Made by a program: the position numbers and the translations under genes. Below, piece by piece: positions 1 to 8,705 of a stretch of 19,082 nucleotides of DNA (within the stretch, counting starts at the first letter, position 1; every line of letters begins with the position of its first letter). The notes beneath the pieces were generated by a model that ran no database searches, was not told where the DNA came from, and saw nothing but the letters and a program-made list of their open reading frames with translations. Source of the stretch: Monoraphidium neglectum (taxonomy: Eukaryota > Chlorophyta > Chlorophyceae > Sphaeropleales > Selenastraceae); assembly GCF_000611645.1 (NCBI RefSeq), contig NW_014012744.1:1-19082 (forward strand), in the 5' to 3' direction.

Positions 1-344
1 GGCGCGGCGCGGCGGCGGGAGCAAAGGGGGCCGCGGGCGAGTGGGCGCGTGCTGCGGCCGCTGACGCGTCGGCAGCCCCAGCCACGGCGCTTTCACAGCG
101 GTTCTGCTGCGTGTGCACGGCCCCGCTCCCGCCCTCAACTGTAGAGCCAGCCCCGCTTGACGATGCAGACATCCAATACATTGCTCCCATCACGGGCCCC
201 GCCGCCGCGGCAGCGGCTGCGGCGCGTGGTCTGTGCTACAGCTGCGACCGATACGTCTTGCAGCCACTCGCAGCCGAGGGCGGCCGAGGGGCTGGGGCGG
301 CGCTGGCGCTGCTCGGAGAACTGCTGCCGCCGCAGAGGCGGTGA
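1..344 (+). CDS. CTU2: C-terminal exon of probable cytosolic tRNA thiouridylase subunit 2 (CTU2/NCS2), 5' partial
   Basis: The frame starting at base 3 stays open from the window edge to a TGA at 342-344. It contains a CxxC pair (FCCVCTAPLPP, bases about 102-134), then a spacer, then LCYSC at about 222-236, and ends LLGELLPPQRR. A CxxC followed by an LCYSC/LCYGC motif near the end is characteristic of the CTU2/NCS2 C-terminus. That protein works with CTU1/NCS6 in URM1-dependent 2-thiolation of wobble uridine in Lys, Gln and Glu tRNAs in the cytosol. The catalytic core lies outside the window. The exon may run in from the edge, or start at base 99 after a possible acceptor (tttcacag, 91-98); both give the same frame. 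The Ala run between the Cys motifs is typical of this genome's low-complexity insertions. The family call rests on short motifs only, so another Cys-rich protein is possible. Confidence 0.58.
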   Translation, partial: RGAAAGAKGAAGEWARAAAADASAAPATALSQRFCCVCTAPLPPSTVEPAPLDDADIQYIAPITGPAAAAAAAARGLCYSCDRYVLQPLAAEGGRGAGAALALLGELLPPQRR

Positions 345-660
345 CGGCTGCGCCGTTCTTCTTGTGTGGAGTGCCTTTTGCTTGTTCCTACTCGTGCCTG
401 TGCAGTGCTGCCAATGCACACATGCATATGATGGCGCCCTACTACAAGTTATTGCTCACATCCTGCATGGCACTGCTTTACAGAGCGGGCTAGCCATGAA
501 CGGTTCTGCATGTTTGCGCCAATACACGCGCGTGTATGTGGGTGTGTGTTATGTGGTGATAGGCGCGCGCATTGCGCGTGCGCTTGTGTGTGTGGTGTGT
601 GGCTGTCAGCTTGATTTGTCATGTTCAACTTCTGCGACAAAGTCGTGTGACGAGGTTGCA

Positions 661-674
661 GTGTATATATACAC
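661..674. repeat. Perfect AT-rich palindrome
   Basis: The 14 bases gtgtatatatacac are self-complementary and are followed by a partial second copy (gtgtatatac, 677-686). It could form a small hairpin in the 3' UTR of the CTU2-like gene, or may just be low-complexity sequence. Confidence 0.5.
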
Positions 675-780
675 AGTGTATATACAGGAGCAGGCAAAAT
701 CAACCAGCGAGACCATGTGTCCCTTTGTCTTTTGTGTCATACTTGCCAGCTGGTTGTGCACTTTTCCTTTATACAGACAT

Positions 781-785
781 TGTAA
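781..785 (+). terminator. TGTAA polyadenylation signal, candidate for the CTU2-like gene
   Basis: TGTAA is the usual chlorophyte poly(A) signal. This one lies 437 bases after the CTU2-like stop, which would give a long but acceptable 3' UTR. No nearer TGTAA was found on this strand. Confidence 0.4.
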
Positions 786-876
786 CCCGCTTATCCACTC
801 CCTAAGCAAGGTTGCTGCTAGCACAGTAGCATTTCGACCAGGCTGCAGCCTGCCGAGCACGCTGACCAGCAGGCAT

Positions 877-1011
877 TGCTGCTGCAGCTGCTGCTGCTGC
901 TGCTGCTGCTGCCGCTGCTGCTGCCGCCGCTGCTGCTGCTGCTGCTGCTGCCGCCGCTGCTGCTGCTGCTGCTGCCGCTGCTCCTGCTGATGCTGCTGCT
1001 GCGACAGCGGC
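877..1011 (+). repeat. Interrupted CTG/CCG trinucleotide tract
   Basis: About 135 bases consist almost entirely of CTG with scattered CCG and CTC units. It lies outside any recognised exon. It is complementary to the coding CAG tract of the downstream phosphatase gene (2209-2298). Confidence 0.9.
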
Positions 1012-1909
1012 TGCTACGGCTGCAAATGCGGCTGCTGCTGCGGCTGCTGCTCAATGGTTGGGCCTGTGGGCGTCGTGCAGGAAGAGCAGAGCAGATTGCA
1101 GCAGCAGCAGCAGCAATGGCACCTGGGTACAGCCTTGTTCACGCACAACTGTGCTTGATGCTGCTGCTGGATTCTAAACTTCATTGGGGGTCGTTGATGC
1201 TGGATGTGGTAGATAGCATGGTGGTTGGAAGCGTTGCAGCAAACGGGCTGGGGGATGTGCTTGCAGGTGCATCTTTGGCTGGGGCGGCACACAGTTTTCC
1301 GTGCGGCTCCCCTTTGCCGCGGCGGCGCGCGCGGCAAGGCTCCATGCGACTCTTGCGTGTGGGAGCTGGTTGTGGTTCTGGGCGAGGGGCCGGCACAGCG
1401 GAGGGTGCCCTGGTCAAAGTAAGCTCTGCTCTCCACTGTTGCCTTGGCGGCCTTCAAGCCCAGCAGGGCCAATATGGCCTGAACCATCCGCACACAAACC
1501 GAGTGGATTCATAATGCAGGTGTAACGCCGTGCCATGCTGCATGTGAGCCGCATATCCCCGCGAGGGAGCCTGCATGTTTCAGTTGCTCAGCTATCGTCG
1601 GGGCTCCGGCACGGTATGCAACACGCGTGAGCTTCGAGTGACCTCGAACTCATTCATCTCGGAATCATGCACATGCACGCATTTCAATAAGGCGACGCCC
1701 GCCTCGCTGCCAGTTTGGACAAGGAGATTGCAGCTTTTGCAGCACGCATGCAAGCCTGTCCTCATCCCAACCAGCAACAAATGCCTTCTTGAGCCGCTTT
1801 GGTATCTGAGAACCGCGTGCGTCTCGATTACACAGAAGCAGAACAGCGACACGTACAAACCATGGCCCACCGGGCCTGTACAGCTTGAATAGAGGAACTG
1901 GAACCTTCT

Positions 1910-2238
1910 ATGTTAGTGGTTGGTGCGGCGTTTCAGCAGAAGGTAGGCTTGGCAAAGATGGTGCATGCTGGTGGGGTGTTTTCTGGCGGCCTGGAAGTAT
2001 GGAGCACGGAAGTACAGCTTGTTGGTCGATTTACAGCTAAAGCTGCTGCTCTGCTCCCCTGCCACGACCACAACCCGTCTCGGCGCCTTTCGTTTTCGCT
2101 CAGGACGCCGTGGAGGCACACTTCCAGCGTTCCCTGCAGCTGGGTGATGGCGAACCAACGCTGGCACCGTTCGCTATGTTCGCCGCCGCTGGCACAGCGG
2201 CGACGGAGCACCAGCAGCAGCACCAGCAGCAGCAGCAG

Positions 2239-2291
<53 letters not shown>

Positions 2292-4711
2292 CCTGCAGCA
2301 GGCGAGCCCGACGGCGGCACGGGCGTTAGAGTTGCTGCTCCATAGGCAGCATCAGGAGCAGACGCACCTGCAGGATGCTGCTGCGCAAAATAAAGAGGCG
2401 GTGGATCATGGCGGTTGCGGTCGCACCCCCGGGATGCGTTTCAGCTCAACCTCCAGTGCGGCGCCCACTGCTGCTGGGCCTGCCGCAGGAGCAGTGGGCG
2501 CAGCGCCGCCACTGCCCCAGCGGCCGCCACTCCCGCCGCAGCTCGCCCTGCTGACCAGCGTGAGCGCCAGCCTGCAGGAGCAGCTGCAGCTGCATGCTCA
2601 CCACGGCGGCTGCAACTATGAACTAACGCGTCACAGCACCTGCAGCAGCGTGGGCACGTGCAGCGATGACGACGCGCCCTCGGCCCCCAGCAGCGGCAAC
2701 CTCAGCGCGGCTGCGGCGGCGGCGGCTGCGGCGGCAGCGGCGGCCAGCGCGAGTGCAAGTGCAGCGCCGTCGACGCCCGCGGGGGAGTCGCGGTGCGTGT
2801 CGTTTGCAGCGGCGGGGTGCGGCAGCGGCGGCGGCAGCAGCAGGCGGGCGTCGCTCCTGAGCGACCTGGCGCGCGCGAGCCGGCGGGGATCGCAGGCGGA
2901 CGGCGGCAGCCCCACCTCCGGCCGGCAGGTGCGCCCAGGCTGTGGGGCCGCTTCAAGCTCGCGAGCTCGTGAGACCTGCTTCGCCAGGTCGCAAGGCGCC
3001 ATCGTGGCGGCCGAAGGGCCAACGTCGCGCGCCTGGCGGACCGCGCCCCGCGCCTCGCCTCGCCTCCCTCCCGCCTCCCTCCCGCCGCCGCCACGCCCAC
3101 CCCGTGCGTGCTCGCGCGCCTCCTTCCCGCCATCATGCAGGAGGAGGAGGAGGCGCCACCCCCCTGGTGGTGTTCCAGCTGGTCGTACGGCGTCCACCAG
3201 GAGCAGAACCGGCGGCGCCACATGGAGGACCGCCTGGCGGCGCGCGACGTGGCGGGCATGGCGGCCTTTGCCGCGTTCAAGCGCGCGGGGTTCTTTGCCG
3301 TGTACGACGGGTGAGGGCGGCGCGGCGCGGCGCGGCGTGGGGCGGGCGCGGGTGTAGGGCGCGGCTGTGGTTGCGGGCGCGGCTGGGGTTGCGGCTGCGG
3401 GGAGGTTGCCTGACTGCGCCGCTCGGGCGCTTGCGTGCTGAGGGATGCCGGCAACGGCGGCGAGCCTGCCTTTGAGCGTTGAGCCCCCCGCCCTCACGCA
3501 CAAGCGGGCACGTGTACACCACATACACACACACACACGTGCACACACACACACACACACGCACACACACGCACACACACACACAAACACACACACACAT
3601 GCACACACATGCGCGCCCACGCACGCACGCACACACACACGCATCCACACTGTCTTTGCCAAACCCCCACTCACCACCGCCCCCAACCCGCAGCCACTCT
3701 GGCGCGGAAGCTGCCCAGTACCTGCAGGACCACCTGCTGCAGTACCTGTCAGAGGTGCCCCCCGCCGCCCTCGCCGCCGCCCCCGGCGCTGCCCTCGGCG
3801 CCGCCGTCGAGCGCGCCGAGTCCGAGATCCTCCGCCTGTTTTCCGCCGCGGCCTGCAACGCCGGCAGCACGCTGCTGGCCGCGCTGCTGCTGGACGACAA
3901 GCTGCACGTGGCCAACGTGGGCGACAGCCGCGCGGTGCTGGCGCGGGGCGCCGACGCGATCCAGATCACGACGGACCACAAGCCGTGCGACGAGGCCGAG
4001 GCGGCGCGCATCGCGCGCGAGCACGGGCTGGCGTCGCCCACCTGGACGGACGCGAGCGGCGGCGACGCAGACGATGTCAGCAGCGGCGGCGGCGGCGGGC
4101 CCGAGGCGCCGCTGCCTCCGGCCGCCGCGGCGGCGGTGGCGGCGGGCGGGTCGGTGGTCTCGAGCGACGGCTACCTGTACGGCGAGCTCGCCGTCGCGCG
4201 CGCGATCGGCAGCCAGCACCTGAAGCGCGACCCCACCAAGCGCGCGTTCACGCACCACCCGGACATCCATAGCGTCCAACTGGCGCGGGAGGACGACATG
4301 CTGCTGCTGGCCACCGACGGGCTGTGGGACAAGGTCGACAACTCGGAGGCGGTCACGGCGGCGCGGCGGTGCCTCGCGCGGGAGAAGGACGCGGGCGCGT
4401 GCGCACGGGTGCTGGCGGACCGCGCGGTGCGGCACGAGAGCTTGGATAATATCTCGGTGGTGGTGGTGTGCCTGCACGACCGCGGCGTGTCGCTGCCCAA
4501 GACCAACAGCATGCTGTTCCGCCGGCTGCAGGCCGGCAGCGGCTGCGCCGCGGGCGGCGGCGGCGGCGGCAGCGGCGGCGGCGGGGGCTGCGGCGCCGAC
4601 GGAGCCAGCAGGCCGGCGACGCCTGGGGGGAGTGGGGGCGCGACGCCGGCGCCGGCGGGGTCGCCGAGCGGGGCGGGGCCGGGGTCGCGGTGCGAGACGC
4701 CGCCGTGCTAG
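1910..4711 (+). CDS. PP2C-family (PPM) Ser/Thr protein phosphatase with poly-Gln/Ala N-terminal region
   Basis: Model of four exons: 1910-1942 (tentative), 2104-2928, 3141-3310 and 3694-4711, giving 681 aa. All introns are GT...AG with matching phase, and the last joins DG to HSG to rebuild the PP2C motif. Catalytic-domain signatures in order: RRRHMEDR (residues 310-317), FAVYDGHSG (338-346), [14 protein letters not shown] (D420), [27 protein letters not shown] (D551) and LDNISVVVV (D594). The metal-binding acidic residues E315, D316, D342, D551 and D594 are all present, so it should be an active Mg/Mn-dependent phosphatase; its substrate is unknown. Residues about 47-77 are a Gln/His run and about 200-220 an Ala run, probably disordered. 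Oddities: a Gly/Ala/Pro insert of about 40 residues before [10 protein letters not shown], the usual Asp of the following GD pair replaced by Ser (S516), and a Gly/Pro-rich tail. The start exon [11 protein letters not shown] is inferred from a GTAGGC donor at 1943 and an acceptor ending at 2103. An in-frame ATG at 2176 is the main alternative. No TGTAA was seen downstream. Confidence 0.92.
2209..2298 (+). repeat. Coding CAG repeat (poly-Gln/His)
   Basis: About 30 codons, almost all CAG with a few CAC, inside exon 2 of the PP2C gene. It encodes a polyglutamine run near the N-terminus and is probably length-variable between strains. Confidence 0.95.
3516..3650 (+). repeat. (CA)n microsatellite inside the last PP2C intron
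   Basis: About 130 bases of CA with CG, TA and CAT interruptions. It lies within the 383-base intron 3311-3693 that separates the two halves of the phosphatase domain. The long CA-derived Thr/His ORFs here are not proteins. Confidence 0.95.
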
Positions 4712-5156
4712 GGGCCGCGCGTGCCCGGCTCCTCGCATCATCTGATGTCGCGGCCCGCAAGGACTGCCACCCCCTCGTGCTCCTTGTGAGTTTTGTGAGG
4801 CTCTACGCGGGGTGGCGCGGCCGAGGGCGCGGCGCGCAGCACGGCGTGGCTCGCGCCTGGCAGGCGCATGGCCATGGAGGCCCACGCCCGAGAAGACAAC
4901 ACTTATGTCACAATCCGAGCAGCAAGAGCCTCAAACCGCCGCTCCATAATTCCAAGCCGCCATTCGCACAGTGTCTGACCCCGAGACAATTATGTCATGC
5001 ACCTGTCTGCACGCGTCTGGCCCAACGCCCTACCGGAACACACAGCCGTCGAGCGAAGCGCGGCCCAGGGCCGCCTGGCCCGCCGCGCCCCATCCACCCT
5101 TTGCTGTCTTGCCCGGACGCAGGCCACCACGGGCCCCTTTCCTGGGTGCGTGTCTT

Positions 5157-5224
5157 CGTGCGTGTGTGTGTGTGTGCGTGTGTGTGTGCGTGTGTGTGTG
5201 TATGTGTGTGTGTGTGTGCGCGCA
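5157..5224 (+). repeat. (GT)n microsatellite
   Basis: About 68 bases of GT with a few GC and TA interruptions, about 450 bases after the PP2C stop. It is complementary to the (CA)n tract in the last PP2C intron. Confidence 0.95.
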
Positions 5225-6625
5225 CGCCTACCGCGGCAGTGCACAGATCGCCCAAAGCGCACGGCATGCGGTGCTAGGCGGCGGTCTTGCCGCGGCGCGC
5301 CGCGTGCGTCAGCAGGACACGGCGCAACCACCGGCGGCGCCAAGCGCGCCGCTGCGCTGCAGGCGCGCGAGCGTTTTTCTCCACAGCAGAGGGTTTCCTC
5401 CCCTCTCCCTGTGCCGCCAGCGGTGCCGCCACCCACCATTCAGTGACGCCCAGTTCCCAGGGCCGCCTCAGCCCCCTAGACTGCAGGGCCCCCTTGCAGT
5501 GCGGGGCTTTTTGAGTTGCGCATCTCCCCAACTCCCATTGCATTGTGCGGAACATGGGCAAAGTGGCTGGGGGTGCGGTCTGCTCCGTGCCTGTCTTACC
5601 TCGGCTGCTGCAACGATGCACGCCGCAAATTATGGGACGCACGGTGCAAGAGCCGCCTGAGCCCCTCCATGTGTCGACAAATGTGTGCCGTGCACGCACG
5701 CACATGCACGCCCACACGCGTGCTGACTTGTCAGATGTGTTGTGTACCTTTGTTGTGGGGGGAGGCCAGGCGGCGTTGCAGTGTATAGTGTGCCCTCGTT
5801 TTTCTGTGTATTTTGCGTCTTTCATACTGCCGTCCCCCCACCGTTTGTTCACATGCCTCAGTACCTTCATGCGGCCAGGGAACTTGCCTTTTACTACACA
5901 CATGTTCAGTAAATGAAAATCTGTTTTGATTCACTTTGCAGCCTTTCTCACCGACCTCGCCACCTGTGTGCCGGCCTGTTTTTTGGCCACCATCGGTCAA
6001 TGAGTCGAGCACAGGAGCGCGGCTGACAGCAGTTATGGCCAGCAAAGTTGACGTCATCAACAACACCACCATAAACGAGCACAAGTGGTGGTGGTTACGG
6101 TTCTTTGACGCCCAACTGCTGCTTGCAACATACAGGAAGAGTATGGTCGTATGACACAGGGCTGTGTGCAAGTACGCAGTGCTGCTGAGCACCGGGACAT
6201 GCTCTTGTCTCGCGCGACACAGCCATATTGGGACGCACGCACGTACACCGTAGTGCAGGTGGGGGGCAGTGATAAGGTTTACACACACATTCGGACAGCC
6301 GTGCATCTGCCAACTTCATGATACAAGCCACGGTGGCGCCTTCGAGCCTTCTGATATGTACAGTATGTCCGATGAACGAGCCCAAAAACGGTGATGACCA
6401 CGGCGCATTAGGATGATCATGATACATCATTTCAATCCTCATTACGCTGCATATCCGCACAGCCTGGCTAGATCACCGGACACTCAAATCGCGATTCTTG
6501 CTCTCTCAGACGCTGAGCCTGGTTGTGAAGGTAGTTGGGTATAATTGTACGCTGATTCACCGTGTTGAAGGCCTGAGGCAGCACACTGAACGTGCGCGGA
6601 GGCGTTTGGCGGTGGCGTGCGCATT

Positions 6626-6668
6626 GAGCAGCAGCGGCAGCAGCAGCGGCAGCAGCAGCGGCGCAGCA
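6626..6668 (+). repeat. GCA/GCG triplet run in the SWC6 5' leader
   Basis: A short triplet run ending about 24 bases before the SWC6 start codon at 6692. It probably lies in the 5' UTR. Confidence 0.7.
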
Positions 6669-6691
6669 GCGCGCCTCTCCGGCTTGCCAAG

Positions 6692-8232
6692 ATGTTCGGG
6701 AAGCAGAAGCCAGGTGAGCAGGAAATATAGAAGCGAATACGCACATGTCCACAAAGCATAGAAGCCGTGGCTGACCCCGTGTCCAGTGGAAGTGCGCCGC
6801 ACATGCAATAAACCGCCGTTGCGCAAGAGTCGAGGCGCCACAGTCCTTTGGAGCAGCTCCAGCTTATATGCCCCATTTGCATAACACCTGAGAGGGCACA
6901 GATCTCAGACATTAGCTTTTGCAGGCGCAATTTGAGGTAACTCTCTGCCGCTTCCACTTCCCATTCCACCATCTAGCCCTGCTGTCCATCGTGCCCACCC
7001 CCACCCCGCCCTCGCCGCAGGCGCCGACTCTGGCGGCGGCGGCCGCCGCAACACGCGCTCGCGCAAGGTGTCGCAGCGCATGGCCGTTGTCGATGAGTCG
7101 TCGCGGAAGCAGGCGGTGCAGGCGCGGCTCGACGCGCTGGAGGCTGACAACAACGAAGCGCAGGACCCTTTCGGGCTCGGGGAGGACGACGACGACGAGT
7201 TCATCATCGCATCAGATGGGGATGAAGGTGGGCGGGGGCATGGCAGTGGCGATCGTGGAAGGAGGCAAGGGGATGATGGACGCCAAGGCTTGCGGGCCGC
7301 TCAGGTGGCTGCGCTGCTCGACCACGCTACGCATCCGTGCGTGCCAGCCCCGAGACCGTCGCAGCCACATGCCATGACGCGCGCGCGCCCGTCGCACACG
7401 CGCTCGCGCCGCCGCAGAGCTGGAGTTGGGCGGCAAGCGCAAGCGCAAGGGGGCTGGCGGCCCCAAGCGCAAGACGCGCGCGATGAAGGCGGACAGCAAG
7501 GTGCCCAAGACCTTTGCAAGGCTCCTGGAGGACGTGAGCAGCGGCTAAGATCTTGCTGGGTTGGGGCTGCTCTTGCTTAAGATTCTTTGGAATGCATGTG
7601 AAATAAGGGCAAGACGAGAGAATTCTGTCGCGCGGCGCGCGGTCGTCCATTGCATGCGATAGAGGGGTTTGAGCTGTGACGGGCTTTGCCCAGGACCGCA
7701 GAGCAGCTGCAAGGAGATAGAAAAGCTGCAGGTGGCTGTCTGTACGGGGTGCAAATGCAGCACCAAGCGCGACACAATGAGTATGCAGCCAGGACTGGCA
7801 CCTGTGGCTTGGCAGGCTCTCGTCTCACCATACGCACACGCGCATCCTGCTGCAGAGCGGCATCGAGTCGGCGCCCTCTGGCGTGCCGACCTACCTCACA
7901 GCGGCGGTCGGCCCAACCACTCTGCACGCGGCGCGCAAGTTCTGCACTGTCTGCGGCTTCGAGTCACCGTGAGCGCTGCCAATCACCAAATTGAACGCTG
8001 CTATGCATGCTGGCGAGCCCTGGTTGCCATCGTCACTTGTTCTGTGGGTCAACCCGGCCACTCGTTTGTTGTACTGAAACTGATGCCACCACATCGCGCT
8101 GACAATCGCCCTTCTCATCGCCCCCCCACCGCCCAAAACAGGTACACCTGCTCCCGTTGCGGCTCGAGATTCTGCAGCAAGCGTTGCTACGTAGTGCACA
8201 CAGAGACGCGCTGCCTCAAGTTCATATCTTGA
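6692..8232 (+). CDS. SWC6: SWR1 complex subunit 6 (SWC6/ZNHIT1/Vps71), HIT-type zinc-finger protein
   Basis: Five exons, 6692-6713, 7021-7227, 7418-7533, 7856-7968 and 8142-8232, join in frame to 182 aa; plant SWC6 is about 170. SWC6 is a nuclear subunit of the SWR1 remodeller, which exchanges H2A for H2A.Z. Family features in order: NTRSRKVSQRMA (18-29), a helix rich in Ala, Leu and Glu (to about 50), an acidic patch (about 57-77), the basic cluster KRKRK...KRKTR (83-97, likely nuclear signal), PKTFARLLED (106-115), VPTYLTAAVGP (125-135), then the HIT finger C145/C148, C156/C159, C164/C168, H172/C177. The finger ends the protein, as in plant homologues. Introns are 307, 190, 322 and 173 bases, and the last splits the finger between its first two Cys pairs. 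The start codon follows ttgccaag, a fair initiation context, and the start exon encodes only MFGKQKP plus one base. It is convergent with the V-ATPase gene. No clear TGTAA follows; a TGTAG near 8357 is a weak substitute. Confidence 0.95.
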
Positions 8233-8705
8233 TGTGACAGGCGCTGTCTTCTGAGTCAGACAGTCACGCCATCGCATCTGCTGGGCAGTCTGTTGCTTGT
8301 ACATATCGTGCATGATTGCGCCAATCCCAACTCAGCCCTGCAATATGGGCCAGATGTTGTAGCTAATTTTGGCTTGATCAGGTGTGCCGTCATTTTCCTC
8401 TTGTCACCCCCCGTTGTTAGTAGGAGTCAATCATGTGCCTGCTGAGCTGAGTGAACTTGCCTGCTGCATCCAAGTCCCATGCTGGTCAAGCTTGGGGATA
8501 CAACGTTGGAGATACACACTGCATCCAGAATCACTAAGGTTACAAGAGGGACCCACAAAGTTCGTAATTTTGGCAACAGCCACGGGTGTGGACTGCCACT
8601 GGTGCAGTCAAGGCCATGGAAGCATGCAGGCCACGCAAGGGCAGGTGCAAGGGATGGCCAGACTGGCGGCCCTGGATCGCCACCCTAGCCCCAGCTCCTG
8701 CATGG
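8233..8705. other. Intergenic stretch between two convergent genes (3' UTRs)
   Basis: This 473-base segment separates the stops of SWC6 (+) and V-ATPase subunit e (-). It should hold both 3' UTRs. Apart from the minus-strand TGTAA at 8540-8544, nothing was recognised. Confidence 0.6.
8540..8544 (-). terminator. TGTAA polyadenylation signal of the V-ATPase subunit e gene
   Basis: The plus strand reads TTACA, so the minus strand reads TGTAA. It lies 162 bases after the subunit e stop (8706-8708), a normal chlorophyte distance. Confidence 0.65.

Larger units (their letters stand above)
345..1909. other. Stretch without a confident gene (3' UTR of CTU2-like gene, CTG repeats, unassigned exon-like pieces)
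   Basis: It holds a GT-rich patch (about 520-600), a perfect 14-bp AT-rich palindrome (661-674), a long CTG tract (877-1011) and a short CAG run (about 1097-1115). Two stretches look partly coding. One is an open frame from an ATG at 1116 to a strong GTAAGC donor-like site at 1419. The other is about 1715-1880, broken by a TGA at 1790. Neither was recognised or linked to a neighbour. The long cysteine-rich and leucine-rich frames through 870-1010 are repeat translations. Confidence 0.6.
4712..6691. other. Stretch without a confident gene (3' flank of PP2C, upstream region of SWC6)
   Basis: Base composition moves from GC-rich to mixed. It holds a (GT)n tract at 5157-5224, a small open frame at 4874-4978 (34 codons plus stop), a perfect bZIP/CRE-type palindrome TGACGTCA at 6049-6056, and a 39-codon frame opening at the ATG at 6035. 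I recognised no family on either strand. Overlapping ORFs of 60-230 codons here are low-complexity or mutually contradictory. Confidence 0.6.

Noticed and set aside
157..990. 277-codon plus-strand frame ending in a long Cys run
   Set aside because: The Cys-rich part is the CTG tract read in one frame, and the rest shows no domain; the tract is open in several frames at once.
876..1115. Leucine-rich start of the frame 876-1514
   Set aside because: It is the same CTG repeat in another frame. Only the part after ATG 1116 was kept, as a low-confidence observation.
2631..3686. 351-codon minus-strand frame opposite the phosphatase
   Set aside because: It mirrors the PP2C exons and the CA microsatellite, has Ala/Arg and Cys/Val repeats, and no motif, whereas the plus strand carries the full PP2C signature.
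3749..4885. 378-codon minus-strand frame opposite the last PP2C exon
   Set aside because: Arg/Ala/Gly-rich shadow created by high GC3 in the genuine exon.
4971..5660. Plus-strand frame through the (GT)n tract with Cys/Val repeats
   Set aside because: Its core is microsatellite translation, with no domain before or after.
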